Source of the DNA: Ypsolopha sequella
Lineage: Eukaryota; Arthropoda; Insecta; Lepidoptera; Ypsolophidae
Assembly: GCA_934047225.1 (NCBI GenBank)
Contig: OW203988.1
Location: forward strand, 5,552,229 to 5,616,228
Direction of reading: 5' to 3'
DNA length: 64,000 nt
The position numbers were made by a program, and so were the translations under genes. This document shows positions 1 through 10,868 of the stretch, one piece after another (position 1 is the stretch's first letter; the number at the start of each line of letters is the position of its first letter). The notes under the pieces were generated by a model. That model was given only the letters and a program-made list of their open reading frames with translations. It ran no database searches and was not told the origin of the DNA.

Positions 1-1481
1 GCATTTACTGTGAAAGTTTGACTGAATCTAATGAGTTTGTATACAATGTGTATTGAAATCTAGTTATTTACAATTAATTTGTTTATGAAAGGTTCTAATT
101 GTGCTAATAACACGTGAAAACATTACTAAAAGTTATTTCAATACATTTTAACAAGGTTTTGAGGTCAAAACGGTAACCATTCCAAGTTATATTTATTTAT
201 GTATTTATGATATTGTCTCGCTGAAGGCGAGTTATGTGCGAATGCAATACATAGTTAATCGATAGTGTATAATCGCGGCTCGTGTAATTATAGGTTTAAT
301 GTTACATTTCAAAGATATTTAATTAAACTAATGATATGGAAATACATAGAAAATACGAGCAAGCAAGATTATAACTTTTTAAAATACCGACTTTCTTCGA
401 CAATATCGGTAAACATTTGTTACGTATATGTACATGGGTATGTATTCTTACAATCCTACATATAACTTAAACAGAACTACTTACGTACATACTTGTGTAT
501 GTGTTACAATGAGGAATGTTACTGCGTTGTAGCTAGCAACGAGAAAATCATACAATGCGAGTTTTCGCCTGAAAATGTTGACCTTCTACGACAATATCAA
601 CACATAGTTATATTGCTTAATAGGTAGGTGAGGCTATATTCTCTCCATCTAGGCAATAGTTAAAACAACAGCCCTTTACAGCTATACTGTTGTGCTATGA
701 AAAATAGTGCGGGTTACGCTGTGTGCGCCCCTTTAAGCATGAAAAGTATTTCATGATAAAATTACATTATTATCTTTAGTTTACGATAATTAGTGGTCGT
801 GAAGCGATGTACAGAGTAATTGCGCTATACATAAGCCGAGAAATGGCAAAAAACATACAAAATGTTTGACTAGAACAAATCCGGGAAAATTCAGGAAGAA
901 AAGAGACAACATGATGAGACAACATGATGCGACACGCGCGCCTCTAGCGGTGGAATTCAGAACTATATAATTTTTAATATGGGGTCGCGCGGCATTACCG
1001 GATAGGCGCGTTTTTGAAGATTTTCGCGTTTTTCGTAAAATATTTCAGATTTTTCATGAAAATAAGTATGCAAAAAGTATATAATTATGTTTAGGAACAT
1101 CAAGAATTTTTATCCTGTGTGTTAATTTACTCAAATAACTGAAACAGTTAGCTAACGTGGGTTATCGTAAGTATGGATTTTATATGAATAGTTAGTAGTT
1201 CATTTTTCCAGGATTTGTTCTTATTTTTCTTAGGTTTATTACATTCAACGGGATAAGCCCTTATGTCGTAACTTTAATACATTAGTCATAGTCGAGATGC
1301 GACTCAAAGCAAAAACAAACAAGACTATTATAGTCTGCTATGTACTAAGTAGTAACTACGATTGCAGTGCGCGGGGAGCTGTATTTGGTCTTTCTTTGAC
1401 CTGCTCTCTTCTTGGCTTCAAGCCATGTTCGAGCGAGAAGGTGTTCTCGAAATACGCTATCATTCAGCAGTATTTTCAACA
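1..1481 (-). repeat. 3' LTR of BEL/Pao element (partial)
   Basis: Matches 8975-10455 base for base wherever I compared them. Similarity ends at 1481 with CA on the plus strand (TG at the LTR start on the element strand). The other edge lies outside the window, so the LTR is at least 1481 bp. A possible AATAAA polyadenylation signal sits on the minus strand near 1232-1237. Short ORFs inside the LTR occur identically in both copies and are not genes. Confidence 0.93.
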
Positions 1482-1492
1482 GTCTCCCCCCC
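1482..1492 (-). other. Polypurine tract of BEL/Pao element
   Basis: On the minus strand, a run of seven G followed by AGAC directly precedes the TG start of the 3' LTR. This is the expected place and composition of the plus-strand priming site of an LTR retrotransposon. Confidence 0.75.
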
Positions 1493-1640
1493 GTGCGAAG
1501 ATAGTGAGCACCAAGTCTTGAATGGAAATACTGATGTGGCTTGTAGTTTCTAGGGAATTTGTGTAATCGGTTCAAGGCCTCCGACTTTCCGGCAATGTGC
1601 CGTTGCGAGCCACCGTATATTTTAAACTAGTGATGGAGCT

Positions 1641-4600
1641 TTACTGTGTAACTGCTGGTGTTTCAGGAACTAGGTTCGTAGATGTAAGGATAACCAGTCG
1701 TGACGTTGGTCGTCGTAGCACACCGTTCTTTGTTCGTATCTCTACCACTCTGATGTTGCCGTCTGGTCCGGGGTGAACTTTGATTATTTCACCGCGCGGC
1801 CATGTGCCTCGTGGGAGTGAAGCATCCACGATCAACACAATGTCTCCGGGGCTTGGATTGATGAAAGCTCTCCCGTGCAAGTATCTTGGTTGCAATGTGG
1901 GTAGGTACTCTTTAGTCCATCTGGTCCAAAAATGGTCGGCCAGACGTTGTACTGCACGCCATGATGTTCGGCTGTCTAGGCTCGTATCGTCGAAATCTCC
2001 AAGGAGTGGGGCACCATTTGAACATCCAATTAAAAAGTGATTTGGTGTCAATGATTCTGTGTCTTCAGGATCTAGGCTTACGTCTGTTAGTGGTCTTGAA
2101 TTCACTATATGTTCAGCTTCTAGCAACAATGTATGTAAGGCCTCTTCTTTAGGGTATCTCTCGTTCAATGTGGCTGCTAATGCGACTTTTATGGATCTTA
2201 CAAGTCGTTCCCAGGCTCCGCCGGCGCTAGGGTTCCCAGGGGGGATGAACTTCCAGGTTATTCCCTTTTCAGCTGCCTTATCAATCATATATTTTTCATT
2301 CATTTTGTCTAACTCTTCTTTTAATTGTTTATTAGCGAGACAAAAGTTGCTTGCGTTATCGTTTATGCATACAGTGGGTGCTCCTCTACGAGCAGCGAGT
2401 CTTCGTAGCGCCAGGATCATTGAATCGGCGGACAGGGAACATGCTAATTCTATGTGTACTGCTCTAGTAGAAAGACAGGTGAACAGTGCGCCCCAGCGTT
2501 TCTCATGACGTCTTCCAATTGTAACAGTCATTGGGCCAAAATAGTCAACTGCTAGGCATGTGAATGGTCTTTTGTGACGATATAATCTTTCTGGAGGCAA
2601 ATCGCCAAAAGGTGCCGTCAATGGTAAACTTTTGTTCAGCTTGCACCGATAGCAGTTTCTGATAATGTTCTTTACTGTTGTCCTCAGAGAAGTAATGTAG
2701 TATTTCTGACGAAGTTCGTTCATTATTGTCTGATGGTTCCCGTGATTGAAATCTTTGTGATATTGTTCTATTAGCAGTCGGGTTAATCTATGTTTACCGT
2801 CTAGTACGATCGGTTCTTTATAAGTTTCTGGTAGATATTGAGCAGAGCTTATTCTCGTAGACAAGTATATAAAATCGTCGTGATATTGAAGCGTTAATCG
2901 TTGTAGCTTAGAGTTTTTGTCGAGTGGTTGATTTCGTTTTAATTTGGAAATCTCGTTTTTGAAACTGTCGTACTGTATGATCTTTAGTAGAGTATTTAGA
3001 GCTTGGTTCAAATATTTATTTGATAACGGAATATAATTTTTACTCCCCAGTTGAGAGGGAATATTTTTGCGCGGGTTTTTTGATAGGTTTTTCAATTTTT
3101 TATCGCGTTTTTTATTTGAACGCCATGTCGCGTCCTTGTTTTTATTCGAAATTTTCTTTATGCTGTTAACTGTATTTAAAGTTTCTTTACTTTTTAATTT
3201 TGATTTAAATATGTCGACGGCTTGATACACTCGAGCGTAGACTCTGGTAATTCTTGTGAAGTTCGAGTAGCGTTCAGGTTTTGGTAACGTCTCAAATGGC
3301 TGGACTCTTGTAGATGCAGGTGAGTGAGATAGCAAGATGTTGTTACTATCGAGCGAGAGCAAGAGTGTTGTTTCATTGTCGGTGAGCGTGGTCGTAGCGA
3401 TGACGCCTTGCCGCTGCCTTTCTTCGCCTGTGGTCGGCGGTGATTTTTCACTCGTATCTCTGGTCCAACGTTCAGGGTTCTCATGTAAGAATGCTGGTCC
3501 AATAAACCATCTGTGGTTTGCATCAAAGGTAGCAGGAGCGCCTCTGGTAGTATCGTCGGCTACATTTTGCGACGTAGGAACCCATCTCCACTGTTTGGGT
3601 TTTGTGTAATCTTCAATCTCCGCAAGTCTGTGTGCTACGAATGGCTTAAACGTGCGAGAATCGGCTTTAATCCATGCGAGCACGGTGCGTGAATCTGTCC
3701 AGAACGTTTTGCTGGTTACTCGCAGGTTCGATTCCTTCTCAATGGAATGTGTTAATCTGCATCCTAACAATGCGGCTTGCAACTCTAACCGAGGAATTGA
3801 GACTCGTTTGAGAGGTACTACTCTAGCTTTCCCGGCTATTAATTTTATCTCAACGTTTCCATTTGGTTTAATAGCTCGCCAGTAAACTGCGGTTCCGTAG
3901 CTTTTCTCTGAACTGTCACAGAAGGTGTGTAGTTCGCCTTCTACGTTCGAACTTGATATACATCTTGGAATATTTAAATCTTGTAGTTTATTTAACTCAC
4001 GAAGCCATTGTCGCCATTCTTTATCTTCGTTATCGCATAGTGGATCGTCCCATGCTACGCCTGACCTCCATACATTTTGTAGCATTATTTTCCCTTGTAT
4101 AAGTATGGGCGACGCTAATCCCAACGGGTCGAAAACCGTCATTACCGCGCTCGTAGCCTCTCGTTTCGTAGGCTTTCGTAGACCTGTTATGGCTTCGTTC
4201 GGCGTAGACCTTAAGCTTAAGGTGAAATTTAGCGTGTCGCTTTCTAGATTCCATCTTAAACCCAGAGTTTTCTCTTCGTGGTGTTGACTTCCTATTATCA
4301 CTTGGTTATTTTCATTTAAATTGTCGGAAAATCTTTGTACTACGGAAGGGTAGTTACTCGCCCAACCTCGTAGGTGAAAGTTACCGGCTTTATTTATCTC
4401 GTAAACTTGTTGAGAAATCTCTTTCGCTTTTTCTTCGGAATAGAAACTTTGTAAGTAGTCATCTACGTAGAAATTATGTTCTATTGCTCTGACCGCCTCC
4501 GGGTATTTCTCTTTGAAATCTTGCGCATTCTTATTTTTTACATAAATCGCAGTAGTTGGTGACGATGTAGCGCCGAAAATGAGCGATTTCATACGATATT

Positions 4601-4751
4601 CTTCCGGTTTTTGGTCGTATTGATTGCGCCAAAAGAATCTGAGACTGTCTCTGTCTTCTTCGCGTATTTTCACGCGTAAAAACATTTCCTTAATGTCGGC
4701 CATCACGGCTATGGGCCCTTCACGAAATCTTATCAATACTCCGAATAACGA
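1641..4751 (-). CDS. Pol C-terminal part: RT, RNase H, integrase
   Basis: This stretch is in the same frame as the Gag-protease frame upstream and is separated from it only by a TAA at 4752-4754. The first methionine after the stop is at 4736, giving 1031 residues. Numbered from that methionine: RT active site YVDD at about 90-93; RNase H acidic residues in FCDSS (D274), LELQ (E318) and WTDSR (D348); integrase zinc finger H660, H665, C695, C698; integrase catalytic triad D731, D793, E843 in a GGAWERL context, so DD49E. The C-terminus has the short beta-rich domain usual in BEL integrases. All catalytic residues looked for are present. As a separate ORF it would lack the N-terminal part of RT, so it is better read as the downstream part of one interrupted polyprotein. 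Confidence 0.92.
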   Translation of the reverse strand, partial: SLFGVLIRFREGPIAVMADIKEMFLRVKIREEDRDSLRFFWRNQYDQKPEEYRMKSLIFGATSSPTTAIYVKNKNAQDFKEKYPEAVRAIEHNFYVDDYLQSFYSEEKAKEISQQVYEINKAGNFHLRGWASNYPSVVQRFSDNLNENNQVIIGSQHHEEKTLGLRWNLESDTLNFTLSLRSTPNEAITGLRKPTKREATSAVMTVFDPLGLASPILIQGKIMLQNVWRSGVAWDDPLCDNEDKEWRQWLRELNKLQDLNIPRCISSSNVEGELHTFCDSSEKSYGTAVYWRAIKPNGNVEIKLIAGKARVVPLKRVSIPRLELQAALLGCRLTHSIEKESNLRVTSKTFWTDSRTVLAWIKADSRTFKPFVAHRLAEIEDYTKPKQWRWVPTSQNVADDTTRGAPATFDANHRWFIGPAFLHENPERWTRDTSEKSPPTTGEERQRQGVIATTTLTDNETTLLLSLDSNNILLSHSPASTRVQPFETLPKPERYSNFTRITRVYARVYQAVDIFKSKLKSKETLNTVNSIKKISNKNKDATWRSNKKRDKKLKNLSKNPRKNIPSQLGSKNYIPLSNKYLNQALNTLLKIIQYDSFKNEISKLKRNQPLDKNSKLQRLTLQYHDDFIYLSTRISSAQYLPETYKEPIVLDGKHRLTRLLIEQYHKDFNHGNHQTIMNELRQKYYITSLRTTVKNIIRNCYRCKLNKSLPLTAPFGDLPPERLYRHKRPFTCLAVDYFGPMTVTIGRRHEKRWGALFTCLSTRAVHIELACSLSADSMILALRRLAARRGAPTVCINDNASNFCLANKQLKEELDKMNEKYMIDKAAEKGITWKFIPPGNPSAGGAWERLVRSIKVALAATLNERYPKEEALHTLLLEAEHIVNSRPLTDVSLDPEDTESLTPNHFLIGCSNGAPLLGDFDDTSLDSRTSWRAVQRLADHFWTRWTKEYLPTLQPRYLHGRAFINPSPGDIVLIVDASLPRGTWPRGEIIKVHPGPDGNIRVVEIRTKNGVLRRPTSRLVILTSTNLVPETPAVTQ

Positions 4752-6815
4752 TTATAACAAGTCAGGTCCTGATAAGAGAGCGTCGTTTAGACATTTCGTA
4801 GCGACGCGGTTCGCGGCGTCGAATACTTGACGTGTTTTTCCTTTTTGGGGATGCGTAACGGCAAAATGAGGTAAATACCACGCTCTCGGTGATGTGGGTT
4901 CCGTGGTTATCTTTTCGGCGTAATCGTTATCCAGTAGGTTCTGAATTAATTTACGATATTCTTTTTCTAGGTGTTCGTTTTTTCTCAATTTTCTTTCGAG
5001 ATTATAGAGCCTACTCAGTGCCGTTTCTCTGCTCGCCGGCATTGTCTCGTGATCTGTCTGCCACAGTAAACCGCTTTCGAAACTACCGTCGGGTAGACGT
5101 TTCGTAGTTTTGTCCAAAATCGCGAGAGCTCGTTGTTCTGGGTCGTTTCTTGGTTTTTTGGGCATTACGCCTAACGACTCTATGCTGAAATGGTTTTTAA
5201 CTGCCTGCTCGAGTTCGTCGTCTCTCGATTTTGCTACATAGAGATGGTTTACTGACCTCGTGACTTGTTCGGGTTGGCGTTTTGTGTTACAGCCATGTAG
5301 TACCCAACCTAATTTGGTTCTTGAGGCGACTGGTTTGGACGGTGATCCCATTCTAATTTCTCGTGTATAGATCAGTCTAATATTATCTTGACCTATTAAT
5401 AATTTAGGTTTTTGGAGGTCATAGGTCAGGTTTATTTTTATGTCATCGAGATGTGGACAGTCGCTTATGTCCTTTTCTGTGACGTCTTGTCTGGGCAATT
5501 TCATGTCTGTCAGCGTGTATACGTCACACGTGTTTATATCTCGCGTGTAAAGTCCGCGTATTTTAATTTTGAGCGCTTGTGACTTAGTCTCTTTTAAACG
5601 GTGACCTCCTATGCCATCGAGCAGGAGTTTTTCCGTGGGGCCTGTGGCACCTATCTCCTTGGCTACTTTGCTATCTAGCAGGGAAATTGAAGCGCCCTCG
5701 TCTAGTAGAGCTAATACTTGCGCCGAACCTTCAGGTCCGATCATCTCTACGGGTGTTATTTTCAAATAAGCCTTTGTGTTACTCACGGTGTTGACTGACA
5801 TCGTCTGTCCCTCTCGCACAGGAGCTTTCGAAGCCGACTTTTCCTTATCGTTCTCCTTTTCTCGCTTCCTATGTAGGAGCTTATGATGTCTACCTCTACA
5901 TCCATCTAGGCCACATAATCTCTTCCGACAGCCGTACCCGCGATGTTTGATGCTCAAGCATAAGAAGCATGCTTGCATTTTCTTCACTGCATCCCATCGT
6001 TCGTCTATTTTCATTTCATAGAACTTTCTACACTTGCTTAACGTATGTTTCTCCTTGCATAGCGGGCATTCCACTATGACTTGCTTCTGGGCGACCGCTA
6101 CGACGTCGTTTAATCCTTCGACATCGTCACTCGATTCCTCCTCAGAATACTCCCGTTCGCTCTCCGATTCATCCGACTGCGAATCATCCTGGCGGTGTAC
6201 TTGCACTGTCTTCTTTGACATTCGTCCACGGTACTCTTCCTTCCGTGACTGTGTTCGTACAACGTCGGTTTCATACGTTTCATACGTATCGGAAAGCTCG
6301 CTCAGAAACTGGTTAAGTGCTAGCAATATTGGGCTGTCGCTGTGTGCAGCTCTGTATTCATACCACTTGAATTTGATGATGAGGCTCAACTTGTTTATTA
6401 CCTTCTCAGATACGTCGGTTGAATGTAGATAAGCTAGTTCATTCATTTGTTGAATAGTCATGACGGTGTTCGCTACCGTGCCCGCAAATGAAGCTAAATT
6501 GCGTGCATCGTCCGCTAGAGGCGCCATTCTTTCGAGGTTTGCTATCTCGCTCTTAATTAGGCGTCTCGGTCGTCCATAACGTTTTTCCAAGGAATTCATG
6601 ATAAGGATTGGATCCGTACTTGTATACAAGATTGATCTAATAGCCTCTCTCGCTTTGCCTTGCACAGCTTTTCTTATTCTTGCGACGTTTTGTGTCTCTG
6701 TGAAGAAACGTTCTGAATCACGATACGTTGATTTGAACGCTATCCATTCGCTCGGCTCTCCGCTGAAGTTTAATAATTCCGAGATATATTTCGGAGCTAA
6801 ACTATGGGTCGGTAG

Positions 6816-6846
<31 letters not shown>

Positions 6847-7712
6847 GCTTGTTGAGAATGTATTGGTGAAGCACTAGCTACCGCTTCGCGAATGGCTTGT
6901 ACAAAAGTTGTAGTAAATAATTGCAGGTCGGTGCTTGGTTGCGAAGTCGGGACGGGCAGATTTACACAATTTCTATCTCCCTCTCGCTCCTTCACTGCTT
7001 GTGACGTCATTGAAACCCTTCGTTCCTTAGTTGGTTCCTCAACCATTGGCTCGGGCCGCTCCCCAACTGACTCGTTCACCCATCGCTCGATTTGTGCTTG
7101 CGTTTCAATTCGCGCGGCGTCAATCTCGCAGTCGCTAAGTGACGTGTCGGAGTCTAAACGCGCTAACTCGTACTCTGAACGTGCTAGTGCCGCCTCTGCC
7201 TTTGCTAATTTAATCTGTGCTTCCAACTCGCGCCGTCGTTTACTAGAAGACGCTTTTGATGCCGTAGATTTTTTATGTCGAGGTTTTGTTACAGTTACGA
7301 CAGGATTCAAATGAACTTGCTCAAGGTTCTCCCTCTGTTGCGAAGCTCGTTGATTATCACCCGATCTGCTATCTGTTACTGCTTTCTCTTGAGAACTCTC
7401 TTTTGAAACATTCTCTGAGGATGACGACGTGAAACCGGTCGGTTCTATAGTTGTTTCTGTACTAGTTGTCGTCGTTGAATTTGTTCTTGGTTCAGTTTCT
7501 CTTGTCTTATCGGCTATTTTCTGTGCCGTGGGTGCCCCACCCGTTGCAGAACTGTTGTTATTCGCAGCTTCTACTACGGTTGCATTATGACTTCCATCTT
7601 CCGGTTCATGGATACTTGCTTTAGGGCTGCCACCACTAGTTCCTTTTCCCTTTACAGATCTTGTTAAACGTCCCATCTTCTTGTCTGTGTGGAAAAATAT
7701 AATTATGTACAC
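4752..7712 (-). CDS. Gag-protease-RT N-terminal part, ends at in-frame TAA
   Basis: 986 residues from the first ATG. A second ATG at codon 13 (7676), followed by GRLTRS, is the likelier Gag start because the first twelve residues look like untranslated leader. Visible parts: low-complexity Ser/Thr/Glu N-terminus; a charged coiled-coil stretch at about 155-215; a polyglutamine run at about 288-299; a DUF1759-like Gag core at about 305-460; CCHC knuckles at 549-561 (CX2CX3HX4C) and 582-595 (CX2CX4HX4C); a retropepsin-like protease with DEGAS at 671-675; and the start of RT from about 905. The frame stops at TAA 4752-4754 inside RT, while the downstream frame stays open and intact. Gag and protease could still be made. 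Confidence 0.92.
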
Positions 7713-7723
7713 CTACTTAGTCC

Positions 7724-7880
7724 TCCCTATCGGTCCCTAATTTCGAGTCTGGGAGAGAAAGCTAAGCTGTATACTTACTTATAGGCCCTACACCTAACGG
7801 TCCCTCAACTCGACCACTCTCGGTCCTAACTGACCACGTCCGGTCCTAACAGTCCCTACGGGTCCCTACAGGTCCCTATC
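7724..7880. repeat. Imperfect GGTCCTA/GGTCCCTA repeats
   Basis: The motif GGTCC(C)TA(A) recurs about seven times at irregular spacing of 10-30 bases within the retrotransposon leader. Confidence 0.7.
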
Positions 7881-8311
7881 AGCCTCAGTCAACGGTTGTA
7901 GGCTTGGACTTGGTAACCGTTGGAAGGAGGAATGGATGGTCGTGCAGGTAAGGATATGAGAGATCGCTTAGGTAAATAGAGCAATACAATTGGGCTGGAC
8001 GCAACCATGAGGTGGGAAACCCTCACTTCGACACGCTACGAGAATGGTAGCCTTGTCCTCTGACCCAACTGTATCGTACCTCCACGACAGACAACTTCCG
8101 TTCGCCAACCCTGCTCTGAGAAGAGCGAGACTTGACTAACGTGTGGGCTCGCCTGAAAGACCACACCGCATGTACATGCGTTAACACCCCGATACACGTT
8201 TGGCACCGTTAGGTGTGGATCGGTGATGCCGAGTATTAACTCGTAGAAACAAGAAAGTGACTCTGACAAGAGCTCTTCTCGGGCCCCCGCCCTGGAATCT
8301 CGTACGCTTCT

Positions 8312-8406
8312 CCTTGACTGCTTGGCTTGGCTGCTTGGCTTAACTGCTTGCCTTGACTGCTTGCCTTGACTGCTTGACTTGACTGCTTGGCTTAACTGCT
8401 TGGCTT
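8312..8406. repeat. 14-bp tandem repeats in BEL leader
   Basis: About seven imperfect copies of a CTTGACTGCTTGGC-like unit, with variants ending GGCT, AACT or GACT, lie head to tail in the element leader. Confidence 0.85.
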
Positions 8407-8974
8407 AGTCCAATCCGGCGCTCGAAGGACCATGAAACTGTTGGGGAAACCACCAACTAAATCCTTTGGCTCCGTCGTGGTTGTGGAAACCGCCAACCCA
8501 ATCCACTTCCGGCTCCGTAGGGGGTCGACACTGTCGATGGCAGCGTCGTAGTTTCCCGCAGTCGATTGTAATATCCGGAGGACTGTCCAAATGCAACTCG
8601 TAGGGCAGTAAAATAAAAGTCCAAATTTGTCTTTGCGCAAAGACTCCGACAGGCCAAGTGGGGGACACCTTTTGCTAGGTTATTGCTGAAACCGAAAAGT
8701 TACTATATTCGTATCGAAATCGAGATAGTTTTGATTTTGCGCGGCGCGAGGCCCTGTTCCGCGGTATTACCGCTCAGACGCGCTGTTAATTTTTGACAAA
8801 ATTTGCAACTTAGTGTCCACCGTTTGACCCGTCCCACCGTGTCTGTTTATTTAATAAAACACCTTAAATGTACCTTAAAGTAATACAAAGTTGGTTATTA
8901 TTGATAATTCTTATCAGCTCCTTATAGGATTACATAAGTTTAAACAATATTCTAATTAGAATAGGAAATACAAG

Positions 8975-10455
8975 GCATTTACTGTGAAAGTTTGACTGAA
9001 TCTAATGAGTTTGTATACAATGTGTATTGAAATCTAGTTATTTACAATTAATTTGTTTATGAAAGGTTCTAATTGTGCTAATAACACGTGAAAACATTAC
9101 TAAAAGTTATTTCAATACATTTTAACAAGGTTTTGAGGTCAAAACGGTAACCATTCCAAGTTATATTTATTTATGTATTTATGATATTGTCTCGCTGAAG
9201 GCGAGTTATGTGCGAATGCAATACATAGTTAATCGATAGTGTATAATCGCGGCTCGTGTAATTATAGGTTTAATGTTACATTTCAAAGATATTTAATTAA
9301 ACTAATGATATGGAAATACATAGAAAATACGAGCAAGCAAGATTATAACTTTTTAAAATACCGACTTTCTTCGACAATATCGGTAAACATTTGTTACGTA
9401 TATGTACATGGGTATGTATTCTTACAATCCTACATATAACTTAAACAGAACTACTTACGTACATACTTGTGTATGTGTTACAATGAGGAATGTTACTGCG
9501 TTGTAGCTAGCAACGAGAAAATCATACAATGCGAGTTTTCGCCTGAAAATGTTGACCTTCTACGACAATATCAACACATAGTTATATTGCTTAATAGGTA
9601 GGTGAGGCTATATTCTCTCCATCTAGGCAATAGTTAAAACAACAGCCCTTTACAGCTATACTGTTGTGCTATGAAAAATAGTGCGGGTTACGCTGTGTGC
9701 GCCCCTTTAAGCATGAAAAGTATTTCATGATAAAATTACATTATTATCTTTAGTTTACGATAATTAGTGGTCGTGAAGCGATGTACAGAGTAATTGCGCT
9801 ATACATAAGCCGAGAAATGGCAAAAAACATACAAAATGTTTGACTAGAACAAATCCGGGAAAATTCAGGAAGAAAAGAGACAACATGATGAGACAACATG
9901 ATGCGACACGCGCGCCTCTAGCGGTGGAATTCAGAACTATATAATTTTTAATATGGGGTCGCGCGGCATTACCGGATAGGCGCGTTTTTGAAGATTTTCG
10001 CGTTTTTCGTAAAATATTTCAGATTTTTCATGAAAATAAGTATGCAAAAAGTATATAATTATGTTTAGGAACATCAAGAATTTTTATCCTGTGTGTTAAT
10101 TTACTCAAATAACTGAAACAGTTAGCTAACGTGGGTTATCGTAAGTATGGATTTTATATGAATAGTTAGTAGTTCATTTTTCCAGGATTTGTTCTTATTT
10201 TTCTTAGGTTTATTACATTCAACGGGATAAGCCCTTATGTCGTAACTTTAATACATTAGTCATAGTCGAGATGCGACTCAAAGCAAAAACAAACAAGACT
10301 ATTATAGTCTGCTATGTACTAAGTAGTAACTACGATTGCAGTGCGCGGGGAGCTGTATTTGGTCTTTCTTTGACCTGCTCTCTTCTTGGCTTCAAGCCAT
10401 GTTCGAGCGAGAAGGTGTTCTCGAAATACGCTATCATTCAGCAGTATTTTCAACA
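8975..10455 (-). repeat. 5' LTR of BEL/Pao element
   Basis: Second copy of the LTR, matching 1-1481. On the element strand it is the upstream LTR and would carry the promoter. It ends at 10455 in CA on the plus strand. Its inner border may extend left of 8975, because the matching part of the other copy is off the window. Confidence 0.93.
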
Positions 10456-10460
10456 ATACC
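10456..10460. other. Candidate target-site duplication ATACC
   Basis: The five bases right after the right LTR. BEL/Pao elements usually make 4-6 bp duplications. The partner left of the left LTR is outside the window. The flank at 10456-10486 is the reverse complement of a repeat seen near 22430-22460, so the element seems to have landed in an older repeat. Confidence 0.35.
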
Positions 10461-10663
10461 TACTTTGCAAAATAAACTATTTGAATATGCGGAACAGTGG
10501 GGGACAAATTTGATGCTTGTGAAACAATGTGAGATGCTTTTAATAAAGGGAACAAAAAAGACACAAGCGGGACTGTCCCCCCTATTGCGGGACGGTTGGC
10601 AGCCTTACTACAGTGACAAGAGCTCCACTCACAAAGCAACTGATGGATATAATTTCCCCGTAG

Positions 10664-10868
10664 GTGTTCGAAGATGCCCCGGTCGGCACCACGGTCCTGG
10701 TTGTATCAGCGACTGACAGCGACGTCGGCATCAACGCGCAAATCACGTACACTCTCAGCTCGGAAATATCCAACGAGGCCGTGACTCACAGGGATCACGA
10801 GTTTGTGATCAATCCTCACACTGGAGCTGTTACCACTAATAAGCTGTTGGACAGGGAAACTATGAGTG
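10664..10868 (+). CDS. stan: stan exon 1 (in window): cadherin repeat
   Basis: Opens after TAG at 10661-10663 in phase 0 and ends before GTATGT in phase 1. Encodes cadherin-repeat sequence starting VFEDAPVGTTVL with ATDSDVG and LDRET motifs. Upstream exons are off the window, beyond the retrotransposon. The next intron (10869-12023) is AT-rich with nothing I recognise. Confidence 0.92.

Larger units (their letters stand above)
7713..8974 (-). other. 5' leader of BEL/Pao element, including unresolved LTR inner edge
   Basis: Non-coding region between the right LTR and Gag. The inner LTR border and primer binding site should lie here, since the left LTR copy is cut by the window, but I found no convincing TGG-initiated site. 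It holds two blocks of short repeats (separate entries). Small ORFs near 8036-8668 show no recognisable protein. Confidence 0.6.
1..10455 (-). mobile_element. BEL/Pao LTR retrotransposon, left end cut by window
   Basis: A direct repeat with an 8974-base offset (1-1481 and 8975-10455) flanks a minus-strand Gag-Pol region, the layout of an LTR retrotransposon. Domain order (DUF1759-like Gag, CCHC knuckles, aspartic protease, RT with YVDD, RNase H, integrase) and the RT and protease style match the BEL/Pao group. The right LTR ends in CA at 10455, where similarity between the two copies stops. The element lies antisense in an intron of stan. The left LTR runs past base 1, so full length and the left target duplication cannot be read. 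One in-frame stop in RT makes this copy probably non-autonomous. Confidence 0.95.

Noticed and set aside
265..465. 66-codon ORF present at 265 and again at 9239
   Set aside because: It lies in both LTRs, has no protein likeness, and is duplicated only because the LTR is.
7677..7712. First ATG as the Gag start
   Set aside because: The twelve residues before the second ATG look like leader sequence; the second ATG at 7676 begins a more Gag-like N-terminus.
8640..8974. Primer binding site for the BEL element
   Set aside because: Several TGG starts on the minus strand were looked at, but none continued into a tRNA 3' end complement I trust.
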